This document shows positions 33,689-46,819 of a DNA stretch of 64,000 bases, piece by piece. The notes under the pieces are model-generated. The model ran no database searches. It saw only the letters and a program-made list of their open reading frames with translations, and had not been told where the DNA came from. This DNA comes from Apiospora phragmitis (Eukaryota > Ascomycota > Sordariomycetes > Amphisphaeriales > Apiosporaceae), in the NCBI GenBank assembly GCA_038363925.1, contig JAQQWL010000001.1:2604001-2668000 (forward strand), in the 5' to 3' direction. Numbering within the stretch: the stretch's first letter is position 1; each line of letters starts with the position of its first letter. Position numbers and translations under genes: made by a program.

Positions 33689-35722
33689 CTACACTTCATT
33701 ACATGTGACAATGCACGTTTTGGGATCCTCCGGTATGCTCCTTTCGGCTTTCCACTCCGGCACCGCAAACACCACCGACGAGAAGCGCGGCCTATTGTTA
33801 TGATGTGTCTGCGCCGCCGCCTCCGGACGAGGCTCGACCGTAGTAGTAGGCAGCGTCTCCGACGGATAGCTGGGTCGCGTAAACCGGTTGAAGGCGATGA
33901 AGGTCTCGCCGTCCCCCGGCACTGCGTTGTTGGGGGTCGCGACGTGCACGCTCCGGCGGCGGAGGGGCTCAGCGTCGTCGGTGATCGGGCGGACGCCGGA
34001 GAAGGCGTAGATGCAGTTCAGGATCGGGATCGAGAGGCCGTGGACGACGATGGAGAAGAGGGCTAGGAAGTAGACAACTGGTAGTAAGTACCTCCGATGT
34101 TAGCCAATGAAGATGATGGATAGTAGTAGGAAGGTGACCATGAGGGATGGAATAAATAAGTAGGGGCTAGGACTTACCCGGACCAATGGCGTTCAGCAAG
34201 GCCTGCTCACTGCCCGATGGATTTGCCACCCCGAGGAGCAAGATCGTGGTGTGCTCCAAGTAGTAGATGGCGCCGACACCAATCGGGCCGAAATAGCCCA
34301 TGAAGACGGCCTCCCTCCAGCCGCGCACCACGTTCGGCATCATCCGGTAGCACAGCAGCAGCGCCGGGATCCGGCGGAAGACCAACACGAGCAGCCCGAG
34401 CGCGAGGAGGCGCGGCCAGGTGATGCCGGAAGTCGTGGCGGCATCGAAGCTCTGCCAGGGAACCGTGACGCCGATGTACATGAACCCGGCGAAGTTGAGC
34501 AGCACGTCGATGCACGAGTTGACCTCGTCGTGCCGCCGCTTCGTCTCGGCCAGGAAGCGGCCGTCCCAGTTCAGGGCGCAGCCGGCGACGAAGCAGGCGA
34601 GCAGGTCGCTCGTGCCCAGGGCGCCGCAGGTGCCGAGGACGAACAGCTGTGTGAGGGGTTGGTCACGTCAGAAATCTCATTCGCGTTGCGTTGGTTCCAA
34701 GAGCATGATGATGCTGGGAAGAATGAAAGATGGGTAAACTTACGCCTAGCGCACAGGGGAACAGGAGATAGCTCTCGGTATCGATCCACTTTCGCGACAG
34801 CGACAGCTCGACCGCCTTGCGCGCGCAGAATCCCGCGACGGCGCCGTAGACAATGGCCAACAGGACGGTGTAGAGCAAAGTCTCGACGACCCAGTCCCCC
34901 AAGGCCCTGGTGATGCTCCCCTCCTGCGATAATGCTGTTGTTGGCGACTGAGACTGCAACAACAGATTAATCGCGAGCCCGAGGAAGGGCGAGGCGAAGC
35001 CGTCGTTGGCGCCGGCCTCGGCCGAGATGATCTCGCGCAGCGGCCGGACGACGAACTGGTCGGCGAAGGGACCCTTGGCGATGGCCTGGGACAGGATGGG
35101 GTCGGTCGAGGTCGCGCAGGCGCCGATGATGAGGGTCGAGTAGAGGCTCAGATGCGGGATCGTGGCGAGGACGCAGACGGAGGTCGCGAGCCACATGAGG
35201 GTCATGACGGGGAGGAGGCAGACCAGCATCTCGCGGTACCGGAACTGGAGGTAGCGGGCGGGCAGTTGGTAACCCGCGATCACACTGTTGTGGTCAGCAC
35301 TGACAGCCTAAAGTGGAAGGTCGAGAAAAGAAAGGTTGACTAACAGTTGAATGCCGATCATAACTCTCATGATACCCAAAGTGATATCATCTTGCCGAAT
35401 GATCGTGGTAATTACCCATTGCTGAGATTCCAGAACTTTGGCTGCTATTGGACCGAGAATGATGCCCATGATGACAGCTGGGACTGTCGTGAAAGCAGTC
35501 AGTATATCACGTTTGTCCGCAAACGTAGCAATGGCCACTGACGGGCTTCACCAAGTACCATCGACTCTTGATGTTCACAGCTATAAGCCCAAATATCATG
35601 GTAAAGGCCCCTATGTCTCAAATTAGACGGATGCGATACATTTCTCCGACGCCAAGGTTGAGTAAGTACATACCAAGAACGGCAGCTATGATGTTTAGCT
35701 CGCTAACATCTAGGTTTGGCAT
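33689..35722 (-). CDS. plasma-membrane sodium(potassium)/proton antiporter, Nha1/Sod2 type
   Basis: A 552-residue CPA1-type exchanger in six exons: 35674-35722, 35539-35610, 35345-35483, 35285-adjacent 34744-35284, 34178-34646 and 33689-34077. The introns are 55-100 nt and all phases agree. The small second intron (35484-35538, donor GTGGCC) is the least certain. Family features are the N-terminus MPNLDVSELNI, GIILGPIAAK, VIAGYQLPARYLQ, the ion-binding region ATSTDPILSQAI followed by ANDGFASPFL (the paired-acid site of this family), a TCGALGTSDLLACFVAGCALNW-like helix, and GYFGPIGVGAIYYLEH. The soluble C-tail is only about 110 residues, far shorter than in yeast Nha1, so it is closer to the Sod2 type. 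It exports Na+ and excess K+ in exchange for protons. Confidence 0.87.
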
Positions 35723-38700
35723 AATGAAATTTTCTGATGGTCACTCAAACTTGTATAGTCTTAAAAAATGGATGAGCTCGTGGTATTGATGCAGAAGATG
35801 CACAGTGTTGGGTTGGGCGAGGCTCCCGAGACTGGTGCGCCGGGTTGGCTTTTAAGCTTGTATTCGAAAGTAGAAACCGACAGAGCTCCTATATCATTGC
35901 TGTTCAAATTTGGATGACGCAGATACTGGTAACCGGCTAGAACTCTTCAGTCATGCCTACATCCCGTCATTTCGTTCTAGATTAGAAAGTCCCCAAGCAC
36001 CAACCCAAGATGCTAGCCAACCAGACTGCTGCCTCGACGTGATGTTATACCTGCTGAACCTCAACCGGTGGCAAGCTATCAACCGTATGGTGGCACACAG
36101 ATCTCGCACGCCAGCTGTTCTTGCTATGATCGGAATGCATACTTCACCTGATTTGGATGTCTAAACGCGACTAGTAGGGGTTGAGGGATGCATGGCTGTC
36201 TAGATATAGCAACCAGGCCATTCCCCCACTGGTCCTGCGACATACCACGAACAGTCCGGCCACTGCGATCTTGTTTTTTGATGGTCCGGGGAAGGATTCG
36301 GGCTGCACAGTATCTGCCCTGTGAGAACTTGCCAGTGAGATCATGTGGTACTCCTGAGCAACACGGACAACGGTTCCCACTGTGGCTCATAGTCTAGACT
36401 TTGGTCCCACTGGGGCGAGACAGTGTCTCATAATATGTCATCTTCATATGTCAAGATCATGAGTGAGTATCCAAGAGATTGGGGTCTGAAGCTGAGTCGG
36501 GTTGCCTTTTCGCCAGATGCAACATAAAACTTACAAGCAACCCATTACAATAAAAGGCATTCATCCGTCGGGCACATTGCCGATGCAGAATCCTGCTATT
36601 GCAGGGGAATGGATCAGCAACCGTCAACATCGCGTTTGGACCTGGAATATATCCATTAGTAATACTGAATATCATAATCCAGAATATGACATAGGAGTCT
36701 CACGTCCGGACCATCTTTGAAGCACCAAGATATCAAGCTTTTCGTCCCTCTTGTGGACCGGTTTTGTAATACAGGCCACGTTGGACCAGTATCACGCTCA
36801 AACTGCCACACTGCGGTCGGCTAACACCGAGAAAAGACAACACGTCGGCGTACCGATCCAAATGCCGTGCAAGTAGGTCGCACCGAGAGTAATACCGTTG
36901 AGCGCGATCGTGGTGGTGTCAGGGACCGGGAATAAGACCAATATGCGCGTGTCAGTAAAGCATGGGGTTTCGGTCGGGGATGAATAACGCAGAAGCCACG
37001 CGAATCTCTGCGGGCGGTCTGTTCATATAGCCGCCTTCGCGGAGGTTCACGTCCCCTGTAAGCGCACTTGCTAAGGGGATTGTTCATCTCTTACTCAGCG
37101 GCCTAAAAGTTTAGACGGCGCGTATCCCGCTTGGCCTTAGCTTCCGGCTTGCGCAAGGCATTGGAGAGCAGAGATAGTCGGGTATGACCAATGGGCCGAT
37201 TGAGTTGGAGTCAAGAGTTGGAGTAGATGGCCCCATCAGTTAATCACGGGTGGAACAACACTCGGTCGAGTCGTCTCGGCAAGTAGTGAATTTCTACTTG
37301 TAGTAGGTGCAAACGTTGAGAACTTGAGATCGACCGTGATAGGCTTTGACGGCCGACGTGTTGGATAAGACTAGTAGTTTGCTAGTTGATGATGTGCAAC
37401 TGAGATCTGCACATCCCTCCCCCCTTACCTGGAATCTGGTGGTGGACCAGAATCGACGCCAATGTCAGTGTGTGTGTGTGTGTGTGGTCCGTCGCTCGCG
37501 ACGAACGAATGACAAGCATCAAGAAACCAGTCTCCACGGTTTGATAGATCCGCAGCTGTGGAGCCGTGTCGTTGCGCTCCGTCTTGCGACTGTTCATCAG
37601 TAATGCGGGGTGGATGCGGCGCCGGCCAACGGGACAAGAGGGAATCGCGTTGCTCTGGGGTCAATCTTCTAGAAAAACTCTATTATATTCCATAATTCAA
37701 GCGTGTCGGTATGCTTTCTTGGCAGCTTGGGGAGGGTCCCACCCTCTCGGGTCGCCACACCACCCCCAGCCCGTACCCGTCCCCCTCCCAGGCTGGACCG
37801 GATGCTGAGATGCTTGATCGGCTTCGGGTCTGCAGATCCACGACGAGCAGGTGAATGAGGGTGTGCACTATCCGGAACCGTTTCATCAACTGTCACCCGA
37901 AATAGCAAGTGCTTGCGAGGGGAACTGGTTGAACTGGTTTGCTTATTCACAGTAGCTTTGCAACCTTAATTGTCACATGTTGGCACCTCCATGAGGTCAG
38001 AATGGCGTTGTTTGTGCGTTCTTGCACGCCAGAAACGGGCGTCGGTGTGGTGAGCGACACGGTTGGGGAGAGCTTCCCTTCTTCTGCCATTCTGTAGCCA
38101 CGGCGTCTGCTTTTTGGAAGCAGACACCGAGATCCATGGCTTATCGTCAGTCTTTCTAGCAATCCCGATGGGAACGATGAAACGTCTTGAGGAGTATCGG
38201 CATCACTGCTCCGACGAGTAGGCGGCCGACATTGGGGTGAAGTTTAGATGACCAGACTATGTGCGACAAGGCCTGACTGAGACGCGTAGACGAACAGGCC
38301 GTCGCATCAGGAACTGAATCAATCTCGCCCCTCGCAACAGCCACACCTGATTCACTGCTTGGCTGCTTCAAGCTCTGAAGCGGTCCGACAGCCTATTCAT
38401 AAGAGCCCCGTTCTGGCCTTAGTTCGTCTTCGATGGCTCTTGCGTAGAGGAGGCTCCAGGCCTAATAAAGATGGTGATGGCTTTGCTATGGAAGAAGTGA
38501 ACGAACAAAATGGCCCTACGCCATTGTTTGTCAAGTAGACGATCAAATCGGGCCGCTAGGTTGACGAGGGAAAGTTTAAAAATCCGCCCTTCCTCGTAAA
38601 CCCTCTCCCTCCAAGGGGTCGTCTGGAATGCATTAGCCCTACTACGCCGAGCGCCACCCCCCAGCGAGTAGGCCAACGGTCTAAGCTGAAATAGAGTTGT

Positions 38701-39382
38701 CCCGTAACCCAGAGCGTCCTAGCCACTGCAGCACGGCCGGCCCCTCACGACTCGCCGCGCTCTCTCCTCCGCGGAGGGGGGGACTGTTACATTCGCCCAA
38801 TGTGCCCAAATCAATACTTCCTGGGGCCCCATTGAAGCCCAATATTAGCCTGAACAGACGACAGACCATCAGCTCTGCCAAGCTGTGCCGTAGCAAAGTC
38901 TAAATCCTCGATGGCAATGCCCACTGCCCAGAACCGTCATCTCTGAGCAGCGAGCATTCCCCCCTTCAGGGCCTTTCTCCGTATGTTTTCCCAACGGCCA
39001 TCTGTAAGTATGAAACCATGGACGAAAGCGAGCCACCTCCAGTATGACTCGCGAGGCCGTTGTTCTCCCATCCATGGGAATTAGGGTAGTATTTTGGTAG
39101 CAGACTTCCCAGCTCATGTTTTTGTTGGTTTTCTCCACAAGACAAAAACTTCTAGTTCCCTCCTCGCGGGACATCTCCTCCATGTAAGAAGGGGCTACGT
39201 TTGGAAAACCAAAGAAACGAAAAGCAGGTTCCTGTGAGACCTGATATAAAACCGTTTTCGCCAATGGTTGATATCCAGATCCATCGCCAGCATACCGATC
39301 CGTTGTCTCCACGGTGCAATTGTTGCTAGCAGGAGCAGAAGAGGAAGAAGAAGCAGAAGACGGGATTCATATACGCCGGACC
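35723..39382. other. 3.7-kb gene-free stretch
   Basis: No recognisable gene on either strand. It contains a (GT)n microsatellite at about 37467-37487. The proximal part holds the antiporter promoter; the last about 150 bases, purine-rich (GAAGAAGAAG), are the leader of the next gene. Confidence 0.45.
37467..37487. repeat. GT dinucleotide microsatellite
   Basis: About ten tandem GT units in the gene-free stretch. Confidence 0.8.
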
Positions 39383-40798
39383 ATGAGCTTCGTCTCCCCA
39401 CACTACGTCCCCGAGACGGTCACGACAGAAGACTACATCATCGCCTCGCTCGCGTTCGGCTTTACCCTCGGCTTCGGCTGGCTCACGACCTGGACGGCGA
39501 TCCGGCAGACGTGGCACGGCTGGAAGAAGCGCGGGGGGCGCGTCTTCCGCAGCCCGTACATTGTCATGATCTGGAGTGAGATCGTCGTGTGCGCCGGCTT
39601 CGCCATCCTGTGCTTCTTGTATCTGGAGCACGTGCTGCAGCCGTGCCTGGCGTACTACTTCGGAATCCTCACGCTCTGGGCCCTGCAGGTCCACTTCCTG
39701 CTGCAGATCATCATCAACCGCTGCGCCATCCTCATCCACGACAAGCGCTGGACCCGCCAGCTCAAGACCATCGTCGCCATCGTGATTACCATGGTCAACA
39801 TCTCCGTATACAACATCTGGATCCCCGCCCGCCTCCAGATCTCGGCCCGGTACATGTGGATCAACCTGTGGTGGGACCGCTGCGAGAAGTGCATCTACCT
39901 CATCATCGACGCCGCGCTCAACGTGTATTTTATCGTCATCGTCCAGCGGAACCTCGTCTCCAACGGGCTCACCAAGTACAAGACGCTGGTGCGGTTCAAC
40001 ATGTTCATCATCTGCTTCTCGCTCAGCATGGACGTGCTCATCATCTCCATGATGAGCCTGAAGAACACCTTTGTGTGAGTACTCATCCTCCGCCCGGAAA
40101 CCGGATATCTCCAAGTTATTATGATGTAAATGATACTAATGCTTGTGTGTGTTCACAGCTACATGCAGTTCCACCCCCTCGCCTACATGGTCAAGCTCAA
40201 CATCGAGATGTCCATGGCGGAGCTGATCGCCAAGGTGGCCAAGCAGCGGCGGCTAGAGATGTGGGAGAACGAGGACATCTCCAGCAACACGACGTTCGGC
40301 AACATGACGCACGCCACGACGACGGGCGGCCCGCTGTCGCAGATCTCGACCAACCGCAGCACGGGCCGCATGCGCAAGGCCATGGACTCGATGTGGCACC
40401 GCAGCCACGGCGGCAGCCACGGCAGCAGCGCCAGCACCTACTCGGGCAACTACACGGAGCTCGAGAGCCAACGGACGACGAACAACCAGCAGCAGCCGAT
40501 GCAGATGCTGCAGCAGCAACAACAGCAGGAACCGCAGCGGCCCCCGGACGCCACCGTCTTTCGGAGGCATTACGATTCTGGTGGTGGCAATGGTAATGGT
40601 AATGGTAATGGTGGTGGCGATGGTGATCGGGGGATGGGTATCTACACGACGCGCGAAGTCCACATCGAGTACGAGGCGAACCCCTTGCACGCCGCGGCGC
40701 CATGGACGAATCCGCCGGCGCTATCGAATAGGGGGGCCTTGATAGGCAGGACATCGAGCTTTGTGTCGCGGGAGAGCCATTCGTTTAGCAAGGGATGA
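39383..40798 (+). CDS. fungal multi-pass integral membrane protein
   Basis: A 443-residue protein in two exons joined across an 84-nt intron (40075-40158), which restores NTFVYMQFHPLAYMVKLNIE. About seven hydrophobic helices fill residues 15-260: IIASLAFGFTLGFGWLTTW, IVVCAGFAILCFLYLEH, GILTLWALQVHFLLQII, TIVAIVITMVNISVYNIWI, IYLIIDAALNVYFIVIV and MFIICFSLSMDVLIISMMS among them. The string RLQIS..Y..IN..WDRCEK.IYL is conserved in a Pezizomycotina-only family of unknown function that I recognise in outline. The cytoplasmic tail is long and low-complexity, with Gln runs (MLQQQQQQ) and a GN repeat. The receptor-like topology suggests sensing or signalling, but that is inference. The frame is intact. 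Confidence 0.8.
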
Positions 40799-41115
40799 TA
40801 TTGAGCTTCCCGGTTTCTTATTTGTTTTGCTTTAAATCGATACCCTTTCATATTGGAATACGATGTTTTTCAAGGCATTCACGTGTTCCTAATTAACACG
40901 AAGACGTTATGTGAGAACATATGACTAACCTGCCCACCTTGATGCCCCGATCCTGAACTCCGAATTCGAACATCTAGTAATGCTAATCCGGCCATGCAAT
41001 TCTATTTTCTTCTCTCTCTCTCTCTCTTTATCGTTCATCCTTCTTTTCAGACGCAAGCCCATCGTCATCATCTTCCTTTCTTTCATAGCTATTATGGGCG
41101 CGCCCCCATCTCCCC
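40799..41115. other. convergent spacer
   Basis: 317 bases between two converging genes, with a CT repeat near 41012-41027. No gene. Confidence 0.5.
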
Positions 41116-41883
41116 TCAAGCCTTCACCCCCACGAACCCCACAATCCACCGCTCCAGCTCGCCCGTCCAGCTGCGCTCGGCGTCGTCGGTCGCGAGCCCG
41201 ATGCCGTGCGGCCCGTCGGGCAGGACCACCAACCGAAAAGGCCGGCCGTGCCGCGCCATGGCGCCCGCGAACAGCAGCGTGTTCTGCACCGGCACGGTCG
41301 GATCGTTGGCCGTGTGGAACAGGAAAGGCCGGCGGCGTGTGCGCGCCCACGCGCGTCTCGGCGCACATGCCCAGGCGCACCGCCTCGGGCGCGTCGGGGC
41401 CCAGCAGGTTGCGCAGGGAGCCCTCGTGCATGGCGTCGGGGTGCATCGTGATGACGGGGTAGGTGAGGATGGCGAAGTCGACGATGGACGACGGCGATGA
41501 CGACGCCTTGTTCGTTTCGGTTGTTGTATCATCGTCTTTGGCAGTATGAGGAGTGGTGGCCGTGATGGCGGCGAGGTGCCCCCCCGCGGAAAACCCCCAG
41601 ACCCCGAGCGTCGCGACCCGCCCGCTGGCGCGGATTTGCCCCACCGCCTCCACCGCCTCGTCGATCGGCGCAGGTACACGGGCGCGACGGCCCCGCGGTG
41701 GCTGTCGACGGTGTACCGCAGGATCCAGGCGTCGAAGCCGCGCGCGTTGAGCCAGGCTGCCGGCGGCGGGCCCTCGTTGTGCCACGAGATGTTGCCGTAG
41801 CCGCCGCCGGGGAGGACGAGCACCCCTGTCCCGTTGGGGGCCGACGCGGGGTAGAAGGTGAGCTTGGGCGGGTCCGTCGTCAT
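41116..41883 (-). pseudogene. alpha/beta hydrolase (esterase-like) with two compensating frameshifts
   Basis: From the ATG at 41883 the product reads MTTDPPKLTFYPA and LVLPGGGYGNISWHNEGP, an HGG-type oxyanion strand, then GFDAWILRYTV. At about 41673 a C-run lacks one base and the frame moves. The nucleophile elbow VWGFSAGGHLAAI (GxSxG) and FAILTYPVITMHPDAMHEGS are read in the second frame. At about 41322 an extra base returns to the first frame, with the acid in HTANDPTVPV and the catalytic His in LPDGPHGIGLA. All three catalytic residues survive and the total length is divisible by three (255 codons). The fold resembles fungal acetylxylan-esterase-like and BD-FAE hydrolases; the substrate is unknown. 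The two opposite one-base changes could be assembly errors or real damage to about 115 residues. Confidence 0.7.
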
Positions 41884-44332
41884 TGTGTAAACAAAATGGC
41901 TTCGTCTTTGTGTTGATGGGGTGGTGTGTGAGTCGGCGACTATTTCGAGAAGCGGAGTCACGATGTTTCTTCAAAGTCTTGTGGTACCCCTAGCAAGACG
42001 GAAAGGAGGGAGAAGAAATAGTCGCTTTGTTGAACTACTTGGTGTTCAAGAAGGGGTGGGAAACGGCTTGGGAGCCAACCCACTAACCTAAGTCAGAAGC
42101 CTAAGTGAGTCAGTCCCCCCTTCTTAGGATGTCGCGAAGAAGGGAGGAGGGGGGGGGGGGGGGGGCGCACTTGCTAGTTATGAGTCCTGACAGCTCACTC
42201 CGTCTCCCCAAGTGGCTTGATTGTTGTCATGTCGCGTGGTCTTTGTCTAGAACGCGGGCGAGAAAGACCCGCGAAGAGCCCTCTTGGCGATAAATACCCC
42301 TTGCATTTGACGGTTCATTGGACAGGCATACCCAGGTCGCGCCCCACAACGCCCATGCATCCTGCCAGACCAGCTGGCTTGGCATGCAGGCGACATAGTC
42401 TCGATCAAGTGGCCTGTGATAGAGGCATATGCTGCTGCAAGATTCAAAAAAAAAAAAACTTCCTCTTCCCGGTACACCGGTGACCGGTCTGGCTGCGACG
42501 GGAATCCTCCCATGAGGATTTTGCATACGGGCAGGCGCTCGAGCCCCGACCGGTGCACAGTGCCTCCACCGGGGAAGTCCCTCTTCGGCATCCGAGCCTA
42601 CATCCGACGCCGGCATATTGGTTTTCAGCAACCGCTACCCGATCCTATACACGGCTTACAGTACATACATACTCTTCCCTATTCCAAGTCAACCATCAGT
42701 TACTCCACCAAACAATAAACACGCAAATTGTCGCAGTCGCACCCGTGGATGCGTGTTATTTGTTCTATAGCGTCAGATGTTGCATTGGGCTGCCAAAGAC
42801 ACATCGCGTATGACGTGACGCCAAATTGAGCGCCATCTCTCTTGGGCGTTTAGGCACTTACGGCCCGCCCTCTTGTCGACCACCGCCAGTGTCATTTTTG
42901 ACGTGGTACTGCATAAGGCGGGCGAGGTGATGCCTAACGTCATGGGCGAGGACGGCAGACAACATATGTCAACCACAGTATCGGGTGTTCTTTTTTTCGA
43001 ACGTTCGAGAACGCCAAGAAAAGGTACAGATGCATCATGCAATCTGCCGTGGCCGTGATTTTGGGCGATGCAGGCAGACGGACGCCTTGACCATCCTGCA
43101 TCCGACCGGCTATGTCGGGCGTGCTTCCTGGATTGCCCTGGCAGTGAGAGAGGTCTGTCTGCCGAGGCGATGCACGCAGACGCGGCAGGCGGGGTTACCT
43201 GTGCTCTGCAAAGCCTCAACTAATATCCGTTGCCGGCCGCACACGGATGAAGCTAAGCCTTTAGTCAGGATGATGTTGCAACCGCGGCTAGTCTACGGCG
43301 GACCCGGCCAGTTGCACAATGCAGCTTATCCACACTACGCGAATGCTACAACACAACCACCAGTTGGGATACAAAACAACTCGAAGGCGCGAGGTCAGGT
43401 TGCAATCAATTGCCGCTGGGATGGAGCGCGACCCCGTCCGATTCGAGGGGTTGAGGAGGACGAGATCCTGCCTGACGCCTAACCTAATCCGCCCTCGACG
43501 TCAAGGTGCCATGCCGATCCGGGTGCCGGTAACGTTTTGGAGCCAAACGACAAACTGCAATGCACCTCTCGTGCATTCGTCTTAATGCCGCCTCCTTTTC
43601 TCATATTACCAAAAGAGCAGCAATACAGCCTTGGTAAAATGAGACCCCGCATGCTTCATTCTTCACATGAATCCATCCTGTGTTACCATTTTTGAGCTGT
43701 TTGATTCTTGAAACCGGCTGTCGCTGATCTGCAATGAAAACACAGACGCGCCCAGTTACAGGGGCCTTGAACCAGGGAAACACCACCCAAGGTTAACCCC
43801 CATCATTGATTTACAGAAGGTTTGGCCAAGCCCCTAACCCAGACAGCCAGAACTCTCCCCCTGCGCGACAATTGCCCAACGAAAACGAGGAGGTCCGAAC
43901 GTCCGAAACAGGTATATGGTTGCTATTGGTCATGACCTCCGAACCTACTGACCCGGGAAAGGCAGAGCTTGGTGGAGATGGAATGAAACGAAACAAGTAT
44001 GTACCGATACGGTACTCATCTGGCCGCACGTGGATGGTGGTTCGCTTAAGCAGAATCCTCGATAAACACGCTGCACCCCTCATTATCTATGCACTGCACG
44101 AGTGATGCCTTTCCTCGCTTCTACTCCTCCAACTTCTCCTTACGAGTCATCACAGTACTAGCTCGATTCACTGTGATGGGGGTGGAAGCCCAATACCAGA
44201 ACATGTCCTTGAATGACCTATCCTAGTACAAATCCAATTAACTCAGTAATGACTACCAAAGCTGATATGATCTCTGCTTGTATGTTCTATTATGCGTGTG
44301 TATACATTCCCATCCGTCTTATATTATCTGCA
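41884..44332. other. 2.4-kb intergenic region with a 17-G homopolymer
   Basis: No gene recognised. It includes a run of 17 G (42149-42165) and an A-run near 42449-42460. The small open frames look random. Confidence 0.45.
42149..42165. repeat. poly-G tract (17 bp)
   Basis: Uninterrupted run of 17 G on the plus strand following a GGGAGGA stretch, about 270 bases upstream of the hydrolase start. Confidence 0.9.
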
Positions 44333-46819
44333 TCATTGATCCTCGAACACCCCCAGCAGCTCATCCTCCGCCCCCAACACCAAGCAGTCCGGCGGCTCCA
44401 CCCCGTTAGTACCCGGCACAACGACACCATCACTATTAGTGTCGCCCGCCTTGTAGATCACAGCATTGGCGAGGTCGCGCGTGTTCTCCACCATCCCCCC
44501 AGTTCTGCGGCGCGAACACGACGCTCGCGTGCGCCTCGGCCGCGAGCGTGTTGGGAAGGTCCTCGGCCCGCACGAAGTGCTGCATCCCCAAGTTGGCCCA
44601 GACGACGAGGTCCTCCTGTTCGAGGGGCTCGTCGTCCGCAAAAAACCCCCAGAACGCCACGAGCGGCGCCTCGGGCACGTTGCCGCTCAGCGCCGCCGTC
44701 GCCGCGGGCTCCGTGTCGTGCTGCCGCGACACGGCGAAGACCTGCTTGGCGTGCTCGCCGGACCGCCGGAAGAAGGGCGAGTTCTGCGACGGCAAACAAA
44801 CATTGCTGAGGCCCGGCAGGATCCGGTACCCGCGCGACTCGCCCCAGGCGTTGGGCCGCGCCTTGTTCACGACCGTGTACATGGCCTGGCCGTTGGGCGG
44901 GTTCGGCAGCTGCCGCCCGCCGGCCTCGGACGCGAGCTCGCGGATGGCGTACCGCATCGTCTCGAAGACGCCGCGCTCGGGGTACCACGGCTGCGTGACG
45001 TTCTCGACGACGAGGTTGGTCGTGACGAAGGTGTTGCGCGAGTCGACGAGGTCGAAGTCGGCTTTCAGGTTCATGACGTGCGTGTGCAGGGTCCCCGAGA
45101 TGGTGCTGCCGATGCGCGGGCCCCAACGGCCGGCGTCGTCGGGCCGGTAGTAGTTGGCCTGCACGTAGCCGGACGCGTACGCATCGACGGAGATGCTGCC
45201 GTCGACGACGAAGCCGTAGTCCCAGATGTAGTCGTAGTTGCCCAGCGTCGCGATCATGCGGACCACCAGCTTCGAGCCCTTGGTCGACTGGGACCACGAG
45301 TTGTAGACGTTGTGGCGCGTGAGGGGGACGCCGATGTCGGTCTCGAAGATGCAGATGGCCCGGCTTATGGTGCTCACGCCGGTGCCGTCGTTGAACGTCG
45401 CGTTCCAGTAGGTCGCGTGGTACGGGCAGTCGTAGCCCGGGATCGGGCGGACGACTTGGCCGCCGATGCCGTAGAAGCGGTCGCTGTAAGCCGTCCCGGT
45501 CTGGAATGGGTTGTTTCCGGCATACTGCACGAGCGCATCTACTCTTCGTGTCAATTTTGAAGCATATGCAAATAGGGGTGATTGGATGGATGTGCTTGCC
45601 TTGGAGGGATAGCTCGTACAAGACACTCTCGCCCTTAAACCTGATATCGTAGAACTGGATCCCTACGTCCTTGTCAAACCTTTTGTAGAAGGACCAGCCC
45701 ATGTAGGTCAGATAGTTGTTCTCCGTTGTCGACTCGGTACCTCTTTCCCTGAAGGGCAAGTACAGTAGGAGCGAATCTATCCTCGAGATCTCGCACAGTG
45801 CCGACACGATCCTTATTCAGGAACGAGTCGTTTGTGGTTGGGTCCGGCGTCTTGGTGATCTCGCCGGCCGACCAGGCCGCGCGGAAGTCGTCGGTCGAGT
45901 TGTACACGACGAGGTCGTAGACGATCATCCGCAAGCGGTACAGCGACGGGTCCGTCCCGGCAATGTCGAAGCTGACGTACAGGTCCGAGGGCTGGTCCAC
46001 GGGGCCTTGGCGAGCCGGCGCCACGGCAGCCAGGCCACGCCCGTCGTGCCGTCGGTCGAGTAGGGGTTCTGGACGAAGTACTCGCTGTTCGTCCGGTTGT
46101 CGCCGGAGCCGTAGTACGCCAGCCCCGTGAGGTTCAGCGTGATGTCCGCGATGCTCGACATGGTCGCCGCGACGATCGCCTCCACCGCCCGCTGCCTGGG
46201 GGCATCGTATAAGCCGCCGCTATAGAGTACCTTGGGGCCGTTCGGGCCGTTGTAGAAATAGTCCAGGGGCCTTATGCTGGTTGTGTTCGAGATGGGCAGA
46301 GGTCCGACCTGTAAGCCTGTCAGCCGTGCCGGGGCGACTTGAAACACTTATCAGCTGTGTTCTATGTAGGCCACTCACATAATATTGGACCACCCCCGGT
46401 ACCGTGGCTGCTCCCTCATTAATTACTACCCGCGCATATCGCGGTACCGAGTCGGAGGCACCGCTGAGATAGTCCGTGACGTCGGTCTTGTTCGGTTTGA
46501 GTGTCTCTATATGAGAGATGTAGTTGTCACTCATAGCCAAGGTGGATCTAGACGGGTCGGATAGGTTGAGTCCATGCTCCGAGCTTCCCAGCCATTCCAC
46601 TATAGAGTCCAGCTCGGATTGCGACAAGGGCGTAAAGGGGGTCCCCCTCGGCGCCGTAACCGCGACATCCTGGGGTACTGGGCAAGCGGATGCGCTACTC
46701 TGACGCCGGAATAGCGTATCAGCCGTCACCTCGGAGCATTGGCACTTATTGTGACTGGCCGTCCATGCTCGTCCGGCGTAAAACAGCCCAATTGCGACGA
46801 TGGAGGGGGCAGGCCGCAT
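44333..46819 (-). pseudogene. copper amine oxidase, three frameshifts
   Basis: About 785 codons encode a topaquinone copper amine oxidase, which oxidises primary amines to aldehyde, ammonia and H2O2. The start at 46819 gives a hydrophobic N-terminus (PSIVAIGLFYAG), possibly a secretion signal. Key features: catalytic-base region AYSDRFYGIGG, the cofactor tyrosine in TLGNYDYIWDY, copper ligands HTH in GTLHTHVMNL and the third His in GMQHFVRAEDLP. Introns: 46309-46378 (70 nt) and 45539-45599 (61 nt). The second starts GCAAGC, a GC-AG intron whose removal joins YELSLQ to DALVQYAGNN. The frame is broken at about 46005 (one base missing in a G/C run), about 45723 (one extra) and 44495-44500 (run of six C, one extra). 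All active-site residues remain encoded. Either a recent pseudogene or indel errors. Confidence 0.8.

Noticed and set aside
44466..45560. Plus-strand open frame opposite the amine oxidase
   Set aside because: Antisense shadow; no start context, introns or recognisable features.
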